A DNA stretch of 64,000 nucleotides from Miscanthus floridulus. Its lineage: Eukaryota; Streptophyta; Magnoliopsida; Poales; Poaceae. Position 1 is the first letter of the stretch; each line of letters opens with the position of its first letter. Below, one piece after another: positions 22,504-34,534 of the stretch. The notes beneath the pieces are model-generated. The model did no database searches. It saw nothing but the letters and a program-made list of their open reading frames with translations, and had not been told where the DNA came from. The DNA lies in the NCBI RefSeq assembly GCF_019320115.1, contig NC_089593.1:31045720-31109719 (forward strand), in the 5' to 3' direction. A program made the translations under genes and the position numbers.

Positions 22504-23246
22504 AGCTTGTGTTGTCCCTTGCATTGCATTGTAATATACAACATGTTTACTCTTTATGGTAATGCATATAGGGCTTGTCTAACATGGTTAAGATAACCGC
22601 CGAAAAGCGTGTGAAGAAGCTTAACCTTGGATCAAACTTGACAAACAACTAGATTTACTTTCAAGTATTGCATAGCATATGCATGAATGTTGCTTTGTCG
22701 TTTATCTTCAATTGCCTTCTTATTGCCTATTTTCTTAAAAAGAATTATAACCTAAGGCAAAATATTTTGAAAAAATTGAGGGTTTGAGAGAGGTCACTCA
22801 CATCAGTCCCACTTGATGTTTATTTGGATCTTATTGAAGTTGGGACTTGATTGGGAATAGGCAACACGAAGGACTTTGAAGATTTGCTGGAAAAAGAGTG
22901 ACCGGACGCTGCCCCGGACTCTGAAGTCCAGCGTCTGGTCAGTTCATAGGAGGTGAACTACTGCTAAGAAGGAGTGATTGGATGCTGAAACAATACTTTC
23001 ATAGTGTTCGGTCAGATGGCGATCTAGGGTTCGGTCGATCAAAGACGAAGGAGACAGCTTGCACTGGACTCTGGCTGCGACCGGTCGTGGTTCACCGGAC
23101 GCGTCCAGTCGCGATTCTAGGGGTTTTAGACCTCTCTAGAATCGACCAAACGCTAGGTGGCAGGGTCCGGTCACTACCACTGGAGCGTTTGGTCAGTAGA
23201 AAATGTGCGGGAATCTAACTCTTTTCTCTATTTCCTTTTCTAGTCC
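22504..23246 (+). other. A post-pol spacer with CCGGAC motif cluster
   Basis: No gene is recognisable. Positions 22899-23190 hold the same family of CCGGAC/GTCCGG motifs found before the TATA boxes of the LTRs, but without a TATA box. Positions 23221-23243 form a pyrimidine-rich stretch ending in TAG, 3 nt before the ATG at 23247, which looks like a 3' splice site. Confidence 0.5.
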
Positions 23247-26200
23247 ATGGGAGCCACCATAGAATTGTCGCACGCGTTTGACCTAACCCCTATTCTGCAT
23301 CCGCACCCGCGCCACCGCTGCTGCGCCGCCATGCTCCTTGCACCACCATGCCCTGCCTATGCCGCCGCTCATGCCTGCACCGTCGCCCATGCAGCTCTTA
23401 TGCTGCTACTGCCCACGCCGTGCTCCCCGCACTACCACGCCTTGCTAGCGCTGCCACCACGCCGCACCCTGCCAGCGCCGTTGCCACGCTGTGCCCTGCC
23501 TATGCCATCGAACAGCATGCCCACACAGCTCCAGCACCGTCACCGTGCCTCTAACCTAGCGCCACCGAGCCCCTGTTCCAGAGCCATCGTGTTCTTGCCC
23601 TAGCCTGCGCTGTGCTTCTACTTCATGTGCCCGAGCCACATTGTTGTGCCCTGCATCCTCTGTCACCGATCCACCCCACTACAAAACCCTAGCCGACCAG
23701 GTGTTTCCCCGATCCTTTTCTATTCTCGTCGTTTCGTCGGTTCATCAGGTAGCAAGCCCTCATTTCCAGTTTCGTTCCTAATTGCTTGCTTCCTAGGATT
23801 TCATATCTTTAGATATATTGTATTTATTTGTATATCCTATCTATTGTATCGTGTAGCGAGTCAATGCCGTTGTGGTCCTATTTGTAGTTGTCAGTCAACT
23901 CGGGGCCAGGCTCGCGAGTACGTATCGAGGCCAAGCCTCAGGAGTGATAGTTGGCAATTGATTCTTGTTAGGGCAGTTATTCTTTTTAGATCCATCAGAT
24001 AGCTCATGTTAAGAATGTTGGAGGTGGTCCTAGAGATGAGGATCCGAGGCAACCACCTCGTCGGCCTATAGATGCAAAAGGCAAGGCGATAAAGAAGCTA
24101 GCGATGAGGAAGCGCAAGTACCCTGATGCAGATACAGTGAGAGTAGCCGCAGTTGCAGAGGCCACAAAGTGCGCAGAGAGAGGAGGAGCTCAGAGTGGTG
24201 TTGTTATTGTAGATCAGCTTTCTCCATCTACAAGGGCTACACTTGAGCAGGTTGAGCGCCGTCATGGTGGTCTAGCTAGGACCCTCATGGTTGGAGGATG
24301 GAGTGTGGCTATTGATGAAAGTCAGCCTCAGGGGGAGTCACAGTAGTAGCCACAGCCAGCAGAGCAGACTCAGGAGGGAGAGTAGGCTGAGGAGACAGAG
24401 TAGGCACCTCAGTCATAGCTTCGCCACTCAGGTCATACCCGTGCTCCAGTCACAACGAGGTCAGAGACACAGCGGAGGGGTTCACGTCCACCGCCTAGAC
24501 CATAGGGTCTGCCTCTAGTGACTCACTTGGATTTAAGGGCCACCACAGCCAAGCAGGTGTAGCAGCATAGATTTGTGGACTTTGAACAGTGGTTTCCACT
24601 GAGGTGGGATGAGCGTGCTTCAGAGGGTTTCTACACACCTCTACAGGAAGACTTTTATAATGCATATCTTAATAGTGGGGCAGTATTCAGATCTTAGAGG
24701 GTGTGCAACATTGAGACTATTGTAGTAGAAGCTAGAGAGCATATTCACCCTTACCTAGCTTACCTGCTAGGGCTGATAGATTTACTTGGATAGACAGGCT
24801 TATATATTCCATATTGGGTCCATCAATTCTATGCTACACTCTGGATTGACCCGCAGCACAGATTTATACACTCTGCATTCAGAGGTAGAGATTATAGGCT
24901 GACGAGCACTAGGGTCAGAGAGATACTCAGGCTTCAGGAGTAGCCCGTTTAGCTACATGAGGTTTCCTATGGACAAACAGTGCCCCCTAGACGCCCTCAT
25001 GGCGGTATGGTGCCCCCTATAGATCTAGTCCGCCATTGCTTCATAGAGCCATTCGGCGAGGGGTCTAGCAGGACACCCAGTGATCTCACTCCCACTGCTA
25101 GAGTGCTTGATGCCATTATGAGGAGGATAATGCTTTCGAGGATGGGGTATCATGACGGCTTGACTCGCATATAGTTATGGTTATTGAACACTCTGATACA
25201 GTAGACAATGTTTGACATTTGAGATCTCCTTCTATTAGAGATGGAGGATACTATTGCAGAGGGGTTTAGGGGTCATAGGCAACTACCATATGCTCACTAG
25301 ATTACATTCCTGATCCACAGTGCAGTTACTATGAGGCCACTAGAGATGCTGTTAGAGTATAGTGGTGCTACTACAGAGTTCCCTGCATACAACATGACTC
25401 AGATGATCTGACATAGTGTAGTGAGGACACCCAGCTAGCCGAGCCGATGTCTAGAGGTCCCAGAGACTATAGCTTAGCAGGATGAGACCATCAGGAGCAT
25501 AGCAGCTATAGAGGAGGAGCAGCTTGATGCTCATTAGGAGGGGATTATTGTGAGCGACCCCAGTGACAGCTCAGATGATGAGTACCAGCCTATTCCTCAG
25601 ATGCCTCCACGATGACATGACCATGAGGCCGGTAGCTCTAGTTTAGCTCCACCTGCACCACAGATAGACCTCGCTCTACTTACCATACTTGAGCGGATGT
25701 GGTAGGATCAGGCTCACCAGGCTCAGGAGATAGTTGCCACTTTTGCTCAGTTTCAGACTAGGCAGGATGAGTTCTAGTGACAGCAGTAGGCAATCTAGCA
25801 GCAACAGCAGGCTATACAATAGTAGTAGCAGGCCATGCATTTGCAATAGCTCCTCATGCAGCAATAGCTCCTTGGTCTTCGCCCTAGCTATTGGGGCTCC
25901 ACCGCCATAGTCTTCGCCCTAGCTAGGTCCGCATACCACCACTTCTATGACTCTAGCTTTACAACCTAGTGGGCTTCAGAGTCAGGGATAGCCACCAGCA
26001 CAGTTTGCTTCACCTACAGAGTATGTGTCCTAGTGGTTTGCCTTGCCAGTGTTAGCCTCACAGTTCATACCTCTTTAGACGGGCTTCACACTGGCTTAGA
26101 CTTCCTCGCTGCTAGTGCCAGATACCTCAGTCTCTAGGAGGCTTGGAGCGACTTTCAGGGAGTTGATAGGGCAGCCTACTCTACCATATTTGCATGTCCT

Positions 26201-26455
26201 AGGTCCTTCTATAGTTGCACCTATTACTAGGACTACAGAGACGCTCCCTTCTTCTGTTGCATCATTAAAGTTGCCTGCTTCAGTGATACCTACATAGTCG
26301 GCGGCCGCTCCAGTCTCTGATCCGACCCATACCGCTTCAGCATCGCTTCCAGCACAGAGCTCAGGGTCAGATGATGATGGCACACAGTTCTTGCTCGCTC
26401 CTCGTACCTTAGCGCCCAACTCGTCCACTGCAGCCCTGCCGACTGACCCTTAGGT
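23247..26455 (+). pseudogene. A envelope-like third ORF, riddled with TAG stops
   Basis: The ATG at 23247 starts a 118-codon Ala/Pro/His-rich frame. From about 24003 to about 25880 one other frame carries coherent protein sequence (KGKAIKKLAMRKRKYPDAD, FVDFEQWFPLRWDERA, WVHQFYATLWIDPQHR, SDSSDDEYQPIPQMP), then shifts once and continues Ser/Thr/Pro-rich to 26455. The middle resembles a conserved 'putative plant transposon protein' domain, from memory. I counted 30 in-frame stops: 26 TAG, 4 TGA, no TAA. SIRE-type elements often carry an envelope-like ORF here; no clear signal peptide or membrane segment survives to prove that role. Confidence 0.55.
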
Positions 26456-26932
26456 TTTGGTGTTTGACACCAAAGGGGGAGAGGGATCGAGTATGTTAGA
26501 CTTAGGGGGAGCGACTACTTATCTAGGGGGAGCCTAGTATTCTATTATATTTGGTTTTTATGTGTGATACACTATTATGCATTCGTGTGTTTACTTTTAT
26601 GCATCAAACTATATTTATGTGATAGTGATATCTACGTGATCATGATATGTGATATATGTGCTCTCTACTTTGAATCTCTTATATGTCATATCACTAGTGT
26701 TATGCTCATTTGCTTTGCTTCCACGTTTTACTCCGATACAAATGAGCTTTATTACTTGTACTCATGCTTATTTCATATCTTTTGAGTACATCATGTTGGC
26801 TTGGGTCATATAAGCTTGCCTAACTCTCTTGTTCTTATTGTCAAAAGCTTATATGAACCTAGCATGTTAAAAACCTCAACTCGTTCACATACTTGAGGTG
26901 GTATTGTCATCAATCACCAAAAATGAGGAGAT
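26456..26932 (+). other. A 3' untranslated region with polypurine tracts
   Basis: Three purine runs of the GGGGGAG type occur at about 26467, 26506 and 26525, far from the LTR. The tract next to the LTR (26920-26932, 'aaaatgaggagat') is weak. Repeated internal polypurine tracts are also seen in element C. Confidence 0.6.
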
Positions 26933-28419
26933 TGAAAGCATCTAGGCCCCTAGTTGGGTTTCGGTGATTAATCACAATACGTGATTACTATGACTAACGT
27001 GTGTTTTGCAGAGGCAATTAAGTTAGGTCATGGTAATGGAGATTAATTGGGCTATCATGGTGGTCATGCCCCTATGATGGAAATCATTTTGGTTTTCAAA
27101 GGATGGACGACAAGGTTAAGGATGGACTAGTTCTAACTGTTGATTGGAGTTGAAGAGACACTTAGAGTAGTTTAGGACTTTGTTTTTCCTTTGTCCGTAC
27201 TATTAAGGGGGTATGGATGGGTAGCTTGACCTAGGTAAGTCTAGTGGGTTAGGTGTGGTGCACACTTGCTAAACCTGGCACTAGGTAGCTCCTAAAAAGC
27301 CCTTAGATCCATTGGAGCAAACTTCATTCACGTATGATCAAAATTTGAAAGTGAATGGAGGGTCAAATGCTGACCGGACGCTGGCTTCGGTTTGACTAGA
27401 CACTGGCGTAGAGTCCGGTCAGTTCATTTGATCAAGGTGAAGTCGTCTAGAAGTGACCGAACGATGAAAGGTGAATTGACCAGACGCTGAGTCCCAGCGT
27501 CCGGTCGACTACAGTAAGGTTCCAGAGAGGGAAAATCATGACCGGACGCGTTCGGTCAGTGCTGACCAGACACTGTCTAGCATCCGGTCACCACTTAAAC
27601 ACTGGAGTTTAGGGTGAACTGACCGGAGCGTCCGGTCAACATGACCGGAGTGTCCGGTCACCCTGTAGAGGCACATAACGGTTCATTTTTTAGCCATGCT
27701 TATAAATACTTCCACCATTCATGTGTGGGGGTACTTTTGCTCATTGCAATAGCTGAGAAACACCTTTGAGAGTGCCAAGAAGAGCAAGGTCCTAGTGAGG
27801 TGATTGAGATTTGAGAATCCCAAAGAGAGCCCTCATTAGTGAGATCAAGGGTAGCAAAGTGTGCATCCACCCTTCTCATTAGGCTTGTCATGGTCAAGTG
27901 AGAGTTCATGCTTGTTACTCTTGGTGATCGCCATCACCTAGACGGCTTGGTGGTGATTGGGAGTTTGGTGATCATCCGACGGAGCTTGTGGATGACCCAA
28001 CTCAAGTTGTGAGCGGTTGTGGGTGATTCACCGCGATGGAGTGTCAAAGAATCAACCCGTAGAGAGCACTTGATCCTTACGTAGATCAAGGGGGAGCTAC
28101 ACCCTTGCGTGCATGCTCCAACAAGGACTAGTGGGGAGTGGCGACTCTCCGATACCTTGGCAAAACATCGCCGCGTTCCTCCTTCATACTTTACTTTGTG
28201 CATTTACTTTGAGCAATTCAATTCTTGTCTTTTACATTCATAGAATTGCCATGTTAGAGTAGGATTAGAACTTAGGTTGCTAAACTTTTGTGCGGTAGAT
28301 AAATAGAAACACTTTCTAGGCACAAGGGGTTAATTGGGCTAACCATAGGACTTAATTATTGCAAAGAAATTAAGAATGAGCCCAATTCACCCCCCCTCTT
28401 GGGCATCTTGATCCTTTCA
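26933..28419 (+). repeat. A 3' LTR
   Basis: 1487 bp, starting TGAAAGCATC and ending CCTTTCA. It is shorter than the 5' LTR mainly because it has fewer CCGGAC-type motif copies at about 27370-27665. The TATA box is at 27701. Confidence 0.92.
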
Positions 28420-28963
28420 CACATGCAACTTAAATTAAATATATTAAAGTTGATAGGAAACAAGGATAATCCCATGCTATACTTGCCTTGAACAAAGTGC
28501 TCCTGCTAATCCCGCTCATCAAAGTAGTACTCTTGATCACCCACGAATTGCTCACCGTTTGTACTCGATAATCACAGCAACATACAAGCAACCAGAAGCA
28601 ATCGTCCATAGCAACAAAGGCTATAGATTAGAACAGTACACCAACGACATAGAATCAAGATGAAAATTTTGTAAACCAAATCTACATCTCACTATGAACA
28701 CACAGACACGAAGATCACAAAAATCAGAGCTAAAACGAAGAAGTTATAAATTAAACAAAATTTCCTTTAATAAAATTATAGATTAAATCTAACCTCAAAT
28801 TTTAAAAGTTGAAAACATATCTAATAGTAGTACATACATGTAGGTTATAGAATTATGAACCTAACGCAAGTTGAACGGGTCAAATCAGAGCTGAAATGTG
28901 AAAGTTATGGCCTATAGAAACTAGTGACAAAACTATAAATAGATGAAAACGTATTTTGAATCT

Positions 28964-30199
28964 TGTCGGTACAGAAAATGACCAACTAGTAAATATTTGT
29001 AGTTTTACTGCACGTTGTGATCGGAGGTGGCCTAACACTCAATGACACAGGATTTATACTGGTTCAGGCAACGTGCCCTAAGTCCAGTGTAGGTCGGTCG
29101 GTGACTTTATTCCTGAGCCTAGGTGCTCGAAGTCTGTAGTGGGGTTACAAACAAGAGAGAGAGAGAGATGCGGTGTCCGGTCGGTCCGGTCGGAAGGGCT
29201 GAGATTGATAGTAGCTATGCTATGAACGAAGTGTCTGAGCGTGTGCTTGAGGGGTTGTCAGCTATCGATCTAATGAGTCTGAACTTGAAGAGGTCGACTT
29301 GGGTTAACTGCATGTGTTTAGAGGGAGCACATCCCCTTTTATAGAAGAAGGGGATGGCTTTACTAGTGAGAGGGAGAGAGAGTACAAACATTTCTCAGCC
29401 TTGTTGCCCATGCCGATGGGGACGGGATAATGGTGGGCACCCGCAATACTGTTGATGCCACTGCAGAATGTCAGGTTGAGCGGCTTTCTTCAAGACTGGA
29501 GGACGTCGGTACCTGCAAAAATGCTATCTCGCCGACTGGAGGCATGGCTTTACCACATTCACCTGGTACGGTGAATTTTGGTGCCCACAATACTGTTGAT
29601 GCCCAGAGGCACATGAGGGGTCTTACCATACTGGTGTTTTGATCGGCGCCTATAATACTATAGAGGTAAACATGGGCGCCTACAATACTGTTTGTGGCAG
29701 GGCGGTTTGTAAAGTACTGTTTCATAGGGTATGGTCCCTGGTGCCATGGTTTCACTTGCGAGCCCCATCTTGCCTTCCTTCGTACGTCTTCTGGTTCTTT
29801 CCGAGCGGGTGTCCCCGGTCGGATGGCCCCAGTCAGTTCTAGCGTGCTAGTCGGAGAATAGCGATGGGCAGGGTTTTCTATGAACCCCGGTTGAAGACAC
29901 AGGGTCGGAGTCAGAGGCGGTCCTCAGGTCAAGCTTTCCGAGTGGAGGCCGTGCGAAGGTGGCCATGGCCTGACGCTAGCGCTCCTATCGGAGAGGTCAT
30001 TCGGAGTCAGCCTAAGCATGAGCCTGAGCTAGTGCTCCGGTCAAAAAGATGGGCCGAAGGCGGCCAGGGCCTGAAGCGAGTGCTCCGGTCTATTGAATTT
30101 AGACTCAGGCCAGTCCAGAAGAGAAAAAGGCCACCCTCCTGGGCCGAGCCCTGGCATGGAAGCCGGTCCCCGAGGGACCCTGGGTTTATGAACCCGACA
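28964..30199 (-). repeat. B left (3') LTR
   Basis: 1236 bp. Hand comparison of the first ~195 bases with the right LTR gives 14 differences, 13 of them transitions. A minus-strand TATA box CTATAAAAGG lies at 29335-29344. Confidence 0.92.
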
Positions 30200-30220
30200 G
30201 GAGCCCCCGAGCCCCCCAAG
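30200..30220 (-). other. B polypurine tract
   Basis: The minus strand is an almost pure G/C-purine run (GGGGGGCTCGGGGGCTCC) ending exactly at the 3' LTR start, which fixes the orientation. Confidence 0.75.
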
Positions 30221-32563
30221 CGATTCAGGCAAAATTGTCTGGGGGATTTTTGTCTTGCCAGCGGGTGTAGCCCCCGAGCAGTTCGTGCTGAACTGGCTGG
30301 GGGGTGTTTTTGAGTTTGTCAATGGGGGATGCTTTTCTGTCTTGTCGGTGGGTGCGCGCGAGCGCACCCACAGGTGTAGCCCCTGAGCCCTAGGCGATTC
30401 GGGCCGAACTGGCTAGGGGTGTTGTCTCAGCAGGCGTGTATGCGTGTTTTTTAGTTTGAGACGGAATTTTAACCACGGTGTTGTTGCGCGCCTTGGGATT
30501 GGGTGAGTCGGAGTCATGAATGGACCCTAGTGTCGGTGCGCGCCGTGGGTGGAGATAGCTCGGTTCAGTTGTGTCAGAGCTCACTGATCTTTTGGCGTCG
30601 ATGCACGCCGCGGGATCGGGTGAGGCGGAGTTTGCGAATGGACCCAGGCGTCAGTGCATGCCATGGATCGAGAGAGTTTAGCTTAGTTTTTAGGAATCGG
30701 ACAAGCCAGAGCTCGTTGGATCCTAAGTGAAGCCGTTACGCGAGTTTAGGAGTCGCGGTCCTAGGAGTCATAGCCGGATGTCATAGATCCTATCGACACG
30801 AGTTTAGGAGTCATGGTCCCAAAAAGCCATAGCCGGATGTCACCTATCCAGTCGACGCGAGTTCAGAGTCGCGGTCCCAAGATCCATAGCCGGATGTCGC
30901 CGATCCTATCGATGCGAGTTTAGGAGTCGTGGTCCCAAAAGCCATAGTTGGATGTCGCCTATCCAGTCGACGCGAGTTCGGAGTCGCGGTCCGTTGGCAT
31001 TTGAGCCCCCAAGCCTTGTCGGGCCTTCGTGGGGGTTGGTGTGAGTCATTTTGCGCTACCTCATCTAGTTCCTCACAACCGGAGGGGCTGAGTTTCGTCG
31101 CCTATCCCGATCGCTCGGGCTTGAAGACTAGCTCGGTGAGCTCGCTAACGGGTGTGATCGAGCGGAATCCGGGTCTGTCATTCGTGATGGGGTCGGCATA
31201 GCCCTCTTGTGGCATTCCACTACTCCTTTACCTATAGCCCGGCAGATGCCTAGGTCGTTCTGGAGACTAACCTGGGTGACCTAATCACCTCCTCTCGATG
31301 GAGATTCTGTGGGCTTGGAGAGAGGTTCAGGATCGAATGAGAAGGTTGAGATGACCCGGTTTGCCAGACCGGGTGAAGGCCGCACGGTGCTCATCTACAG
31401 TTTTCTCCCCTGGCTCTGTTTGGTTGCTCATGTCGAATGAGGCAAACCGCCGCTTCGTGGCGCAACATGGAGCGTTCTGGTGCATTTTGCTGCACGTGCG
31501 ATGCTTAGTTCCCGAGACCCAGGTGGTTCATGCCCTAACTGTCTAGGGGGTTCAGGCGTATGAGATGAATGCATGTATGGATGTATGAATGTTTTAAATT
31601 GAAATAGAGGGGCTTTGATAGTGTTTTACCTTGATGACTGGAGTGACGGGGTTCGAAGAGCTCTAGTTGGAAACATCCATCCGGGACTGGCGCTCGTCAA
31701 TCATGGGTTAGCCCTCGTGTGAACAGTTTTGTATTAATGAACACAAGCTCACCTTGATGACCTGAGAGATGGGGTTCGGAGAGCTCTAGTAAAAAATGTC
31801 CGATCAGGACCCATGCTCGTCATTCGAGACAGAGTCGGCATGGCCCGCATGGGGCGCCCCTTTGCTTCCTACCTTTATCTTAGGTGTAGATACTAAGTGA
31901 TTCGATCGACTCAGGGGGCCGGTTGGTCTCTTCGTGGAGATTTCATGTGGTGGTGCCTCCAGCCAGGGGCTCCATGTTCTTCTGCTGTTGTGTTCGCCGA
32001 AGTTGAAGGAGCGGAGCTGAGCGGGTCCTTGGTGGTTGCATCCGGTTTCTTCTTTGGCCTCCAGGCGACGTCGTTGAGCGACCGCAGTAGTATTTGTAGC
32101 AGCAGAGAATGCAATAGTTTAGGTTTGTGGGTGAATCTTTATGTGAATAGTTTTCTATATTAATGAATACATCCGTGCTGTCCTTGTGATAGAACCACGA
32201 TATTCGTTCCCTATGTTTATCTTAGCATAACTTTTGTTTTTTATCCTTTCTTTCTCGTACATGCCCGTTTGTTCTATAGGCTGTGACCTTGTGAGCCCGG
32301 GGCATGGCCCACGAGGCTCAGCTATTCATAATTGTAGGAAAAGGCATGGTGCATTTGGTTGGGAGTAAGAACAGAGTTATGTAAGGTAAACATAGGGAAT
32401 GGAATGTGTTTCTATTTGGGGACACGGTTGTTTTGTCGTGCGATAGTAAAAAGAGAGGTAATATTTTAATATTGTACCCTTATGGAGCCCCCCGAGCGAC
32501 CCAGGCTGAAAGTGTTTCGGGTAGGGGTGCTCTTACGGGAGCATGTTCTAACTAAAAAGTGGT
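30221..32563 (-). other. B long non-coding 3' region
   Basis: About 2.3 kb without a convincing gene on either strand. It contains two tandem-repeat blocks: a ~117-bp unit twice at 30484-30666 and a ~58-bp unit five times at 30741-30992. Long 3' non-coding regions are usual for Tat elements. Confidence 0.6.
30741..30992. repeat. 58-bp minisatellite inside B, five copies
   Basis: 'cgagtttaggagtcgcggtc' or a variant begins at 30741, 30799, 30858, 30915 and 30973, with 'catagccggatgtc' in each unit. Spacings are 57-59 bp. It probably arose by slippage in the non-coding 3' region. Confidence 0.8.
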
Positions 32564-33520
32564 TTAGACCAAATTTAGGGGAAAACGACGTAGTTGTTCA
32601 ATGTTCCAAGTATTGTTGAGAAGGTTGCCGTTGTTGTCCTCCAGTCGGTAGGTGCCCGGTCGGACTACTTTGGTTACCGTATAGGGTCCTTCCCATGGTG
32701 GAGAGAGCTTGTGTTTTTCCTTCTTTGATTGGGTCCTCCGGAGTATGAGGTCACCGACTTTGAGAATCCTTCCTCTGATCTTCCTTTCATGGTACCTACG
32801 GAGGGTTTGTTGGTAGCGAGCGGAGCGGATGACGGTTGCTTCACGGGCCTCTTCGAGTAGGTCGACTGCGTCTTGTTGGGCCTCTACGGCTCGGTCGTGG
32901 TCGAAAGCCTTCACTCTTGGTGCGCCGTGGTTGAGGTCGGAGGGCAACACTGCCTCGGCTCCATAGGCTAGGAAGAAGGGTGTGAATCCTATAGATCGGT
33001 TTGGCATCATTCTCTGGCTCCAGAGGATCACTGGGACCTCCGCAACCCATCGCCCAGCGTATTTGTTGAGTCAGTCGAAGATGCGCGACTTAAGTCCTTG
33101 GAGGACCACGCCATTGGCGCGTTTGACCTGACCGTTAGTTCATGGATGTCCGACTGAGGCCCAGTTGATCCTGATGCCATATCCATTGCTGAAGTTTAGG
33201 AACATTTTTTCGGTGAAGTTAGCCCTGTGGTCAGTGATGATACAGTTGGGAACGCCGAATCGGTAGATGATGTCAAGGAAGAATTTGATTGCCTCCTCCG
33301 ACCAGATGTTGGTGATGGGTTTGGCCTCTATCCACTTGGTGAATTTGTCGACCGCTACGAGTAGGTGAGTGAAACCGCCTGGGGTCTTCTTGAGGGGTCC
33401 TACCATGTCGAGGCCCCAGACCGTGAATGGCCAAGTGATAGGAATGGTTTGGAGCTCTTGTTCCGGCAAATGGGTTTGCTGGGCATAGAACTAGCATCCC
33501 TCACACCTGCGAACGACTTC
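32564..33520 (-). pseudogene. B integrase, catalytic Glu lost
   Basis: Minus-strand frames give WPFTVWGLDMVGPLKKTPGG and LLVAVDKFTKWIEAKP, the typical Ty3 integrase core with the first Asp, then ITDHRANF with the second. The catalytic Glu block reads QVKRANG, Lys in place of Glu, at about 33115-33132. A stop sits between core and C-terminal part; the latter has FFLAYGAEAVLPSD and GPYTVTKVVRPGTYRLED. Confidence 0.85.
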
Positions 33521-34087
33521 CTCTGTATCTTGTAGTGTGGTGGGCCAATAAAAACCTTGGCGAAAGGCTTTTCCTACCAGTGACCTTGGGGCCACATGAT
33601 GCCCGCAAATGCCGACATGAACCTCGAGGAGGAGATCCCTTCCTTGGCTAGTGAGGATACACTTCATGAGTACCCCTAATGGGCTCCGTTTGTAGAGCTC
33701 GTCACCAAGTGCGACGAAGGTTTTGGCGCGTCGAGCGATTCATCGGGCCTCCATCCTTTCGAGCGGGAGAACCTCTTCGAGGATGTAGGCGAGTAGCGAT
33801 ACTCTCTAATCGGTTTGACTGGGCGCTAATACAGCGACGCTCACGGGTGGCGTAGAGGTACTAGGATCAGAGCCCTTGGGCGTTGGTTGGGCGTCGGGGT
33901 CAGAGCCCCCGAGTACCAGCTGGGCATTGGGGTGCGTTCAGGTTGGACCTTCCAAGATGCGAGCGGACGGCTCATGGATGGCGTTGATGAAGACCCCGCT
34001 TGGGGATGGATCCTGCCTGGCGGCCAGTTTTGCGAGGAAATTGATGGCATCGTTGTCCCTTCGAGGGATGTGATGCAGTTCGATCCC

Positions 34088-34510
34088 CTAGAATTTATCC
34101 TCGAGCTTGCACACCTCTTGGCAGTATGCCATGATGAGGGGGCTTTTGCTGGAGGACTCCTTCATGACCTGATCAATGACTAGTTCCGAGTCGCCACGGA
34201 TGTAGAGTCGCGTAGCGCCAAGCTCGATGGCGATGCGGAGTCCATTGATAAGGGCCTCATACTCCGTAGCATTGTTTGAAGCTGAGAAGTGGAGGTGGAT
34301 GGCGTAACGGAGCCTACTCCCATCCGGGGAGATCAGAACCACTCCAGCTCCTGAGCCAGGCGCCATTATGGACCCGTTGAAGTACATTGTCCAGTATTCG
34401 TGGGTGACGTCCGGGATTGGTAGCTGGACCTCCGTCAATTCGATGACAAAATCCGTGAGAGCCTGAGACTTAATAGCGGTGTAGGGGGTATATCTGATGT
34501 CGTGGCCCAT
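34088..34510 (-). pseudogene. B archaeal-type RNase H
   Basis: The 140-codon open frame shows YFNGSIMAPGSGAGVVLISP, NATEYEALINGLRIA and YIRGDSELVIDQV. The first catalytic Asp, expected in a YFDGS motif, is Asn. This extra RNase H after the usual one is typical of Tat-lineage Ty3 elements. Confidence 0.85.
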
Positions 34511-34534
34511 GAGTTCAAGAGCCCACTTAGAGAT

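Larger units (their letters stand above)
15669..28419 (+). mobile_element. A: Ty1/copia SIRE/Maximus-type element with envelope-like region
   Basis: The 12.75-kb element is bounded by LTRs (TGAAAGCATC ... CCTTTCA) and a perfect 5-bp duplication 'cacat' (15664-15668 and 28420-28424), inserted in the right LTR of G1. Plus-strand gene order is gag with two zinc knuckles, protease, integrase, reverse transcriptase, RNase H, then a ~4.4-kb tail holding an envelope-like frame. Integrase before reverse transcriptase defines copia. The additional ORF after pol and the long double-knuckle gag are typical of the SIRE lineage. Every frame carries stops. Confidence 0.92.

Noticed and set aside
23247..23603. 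Considered as a stand-alone host gene with a signal peptide
   Set aside because: Cys/Pro/His/Ala-rich composition with overlapping frames, inside element A, and no hydrophobic leader; kept only as part of the envelope-like region.
29864..30313. A 149-codon plus-strand frame across an LTR end
   Set aside because: It crosses the LTR/polypurine boundary of a minus-strand element and has no domain.
30741..30992. Regular repeats considered as a CRISPR array
   Set aside because: Whole 58-bp units are repeated without unique spacers, inside a plant retrotransposon.
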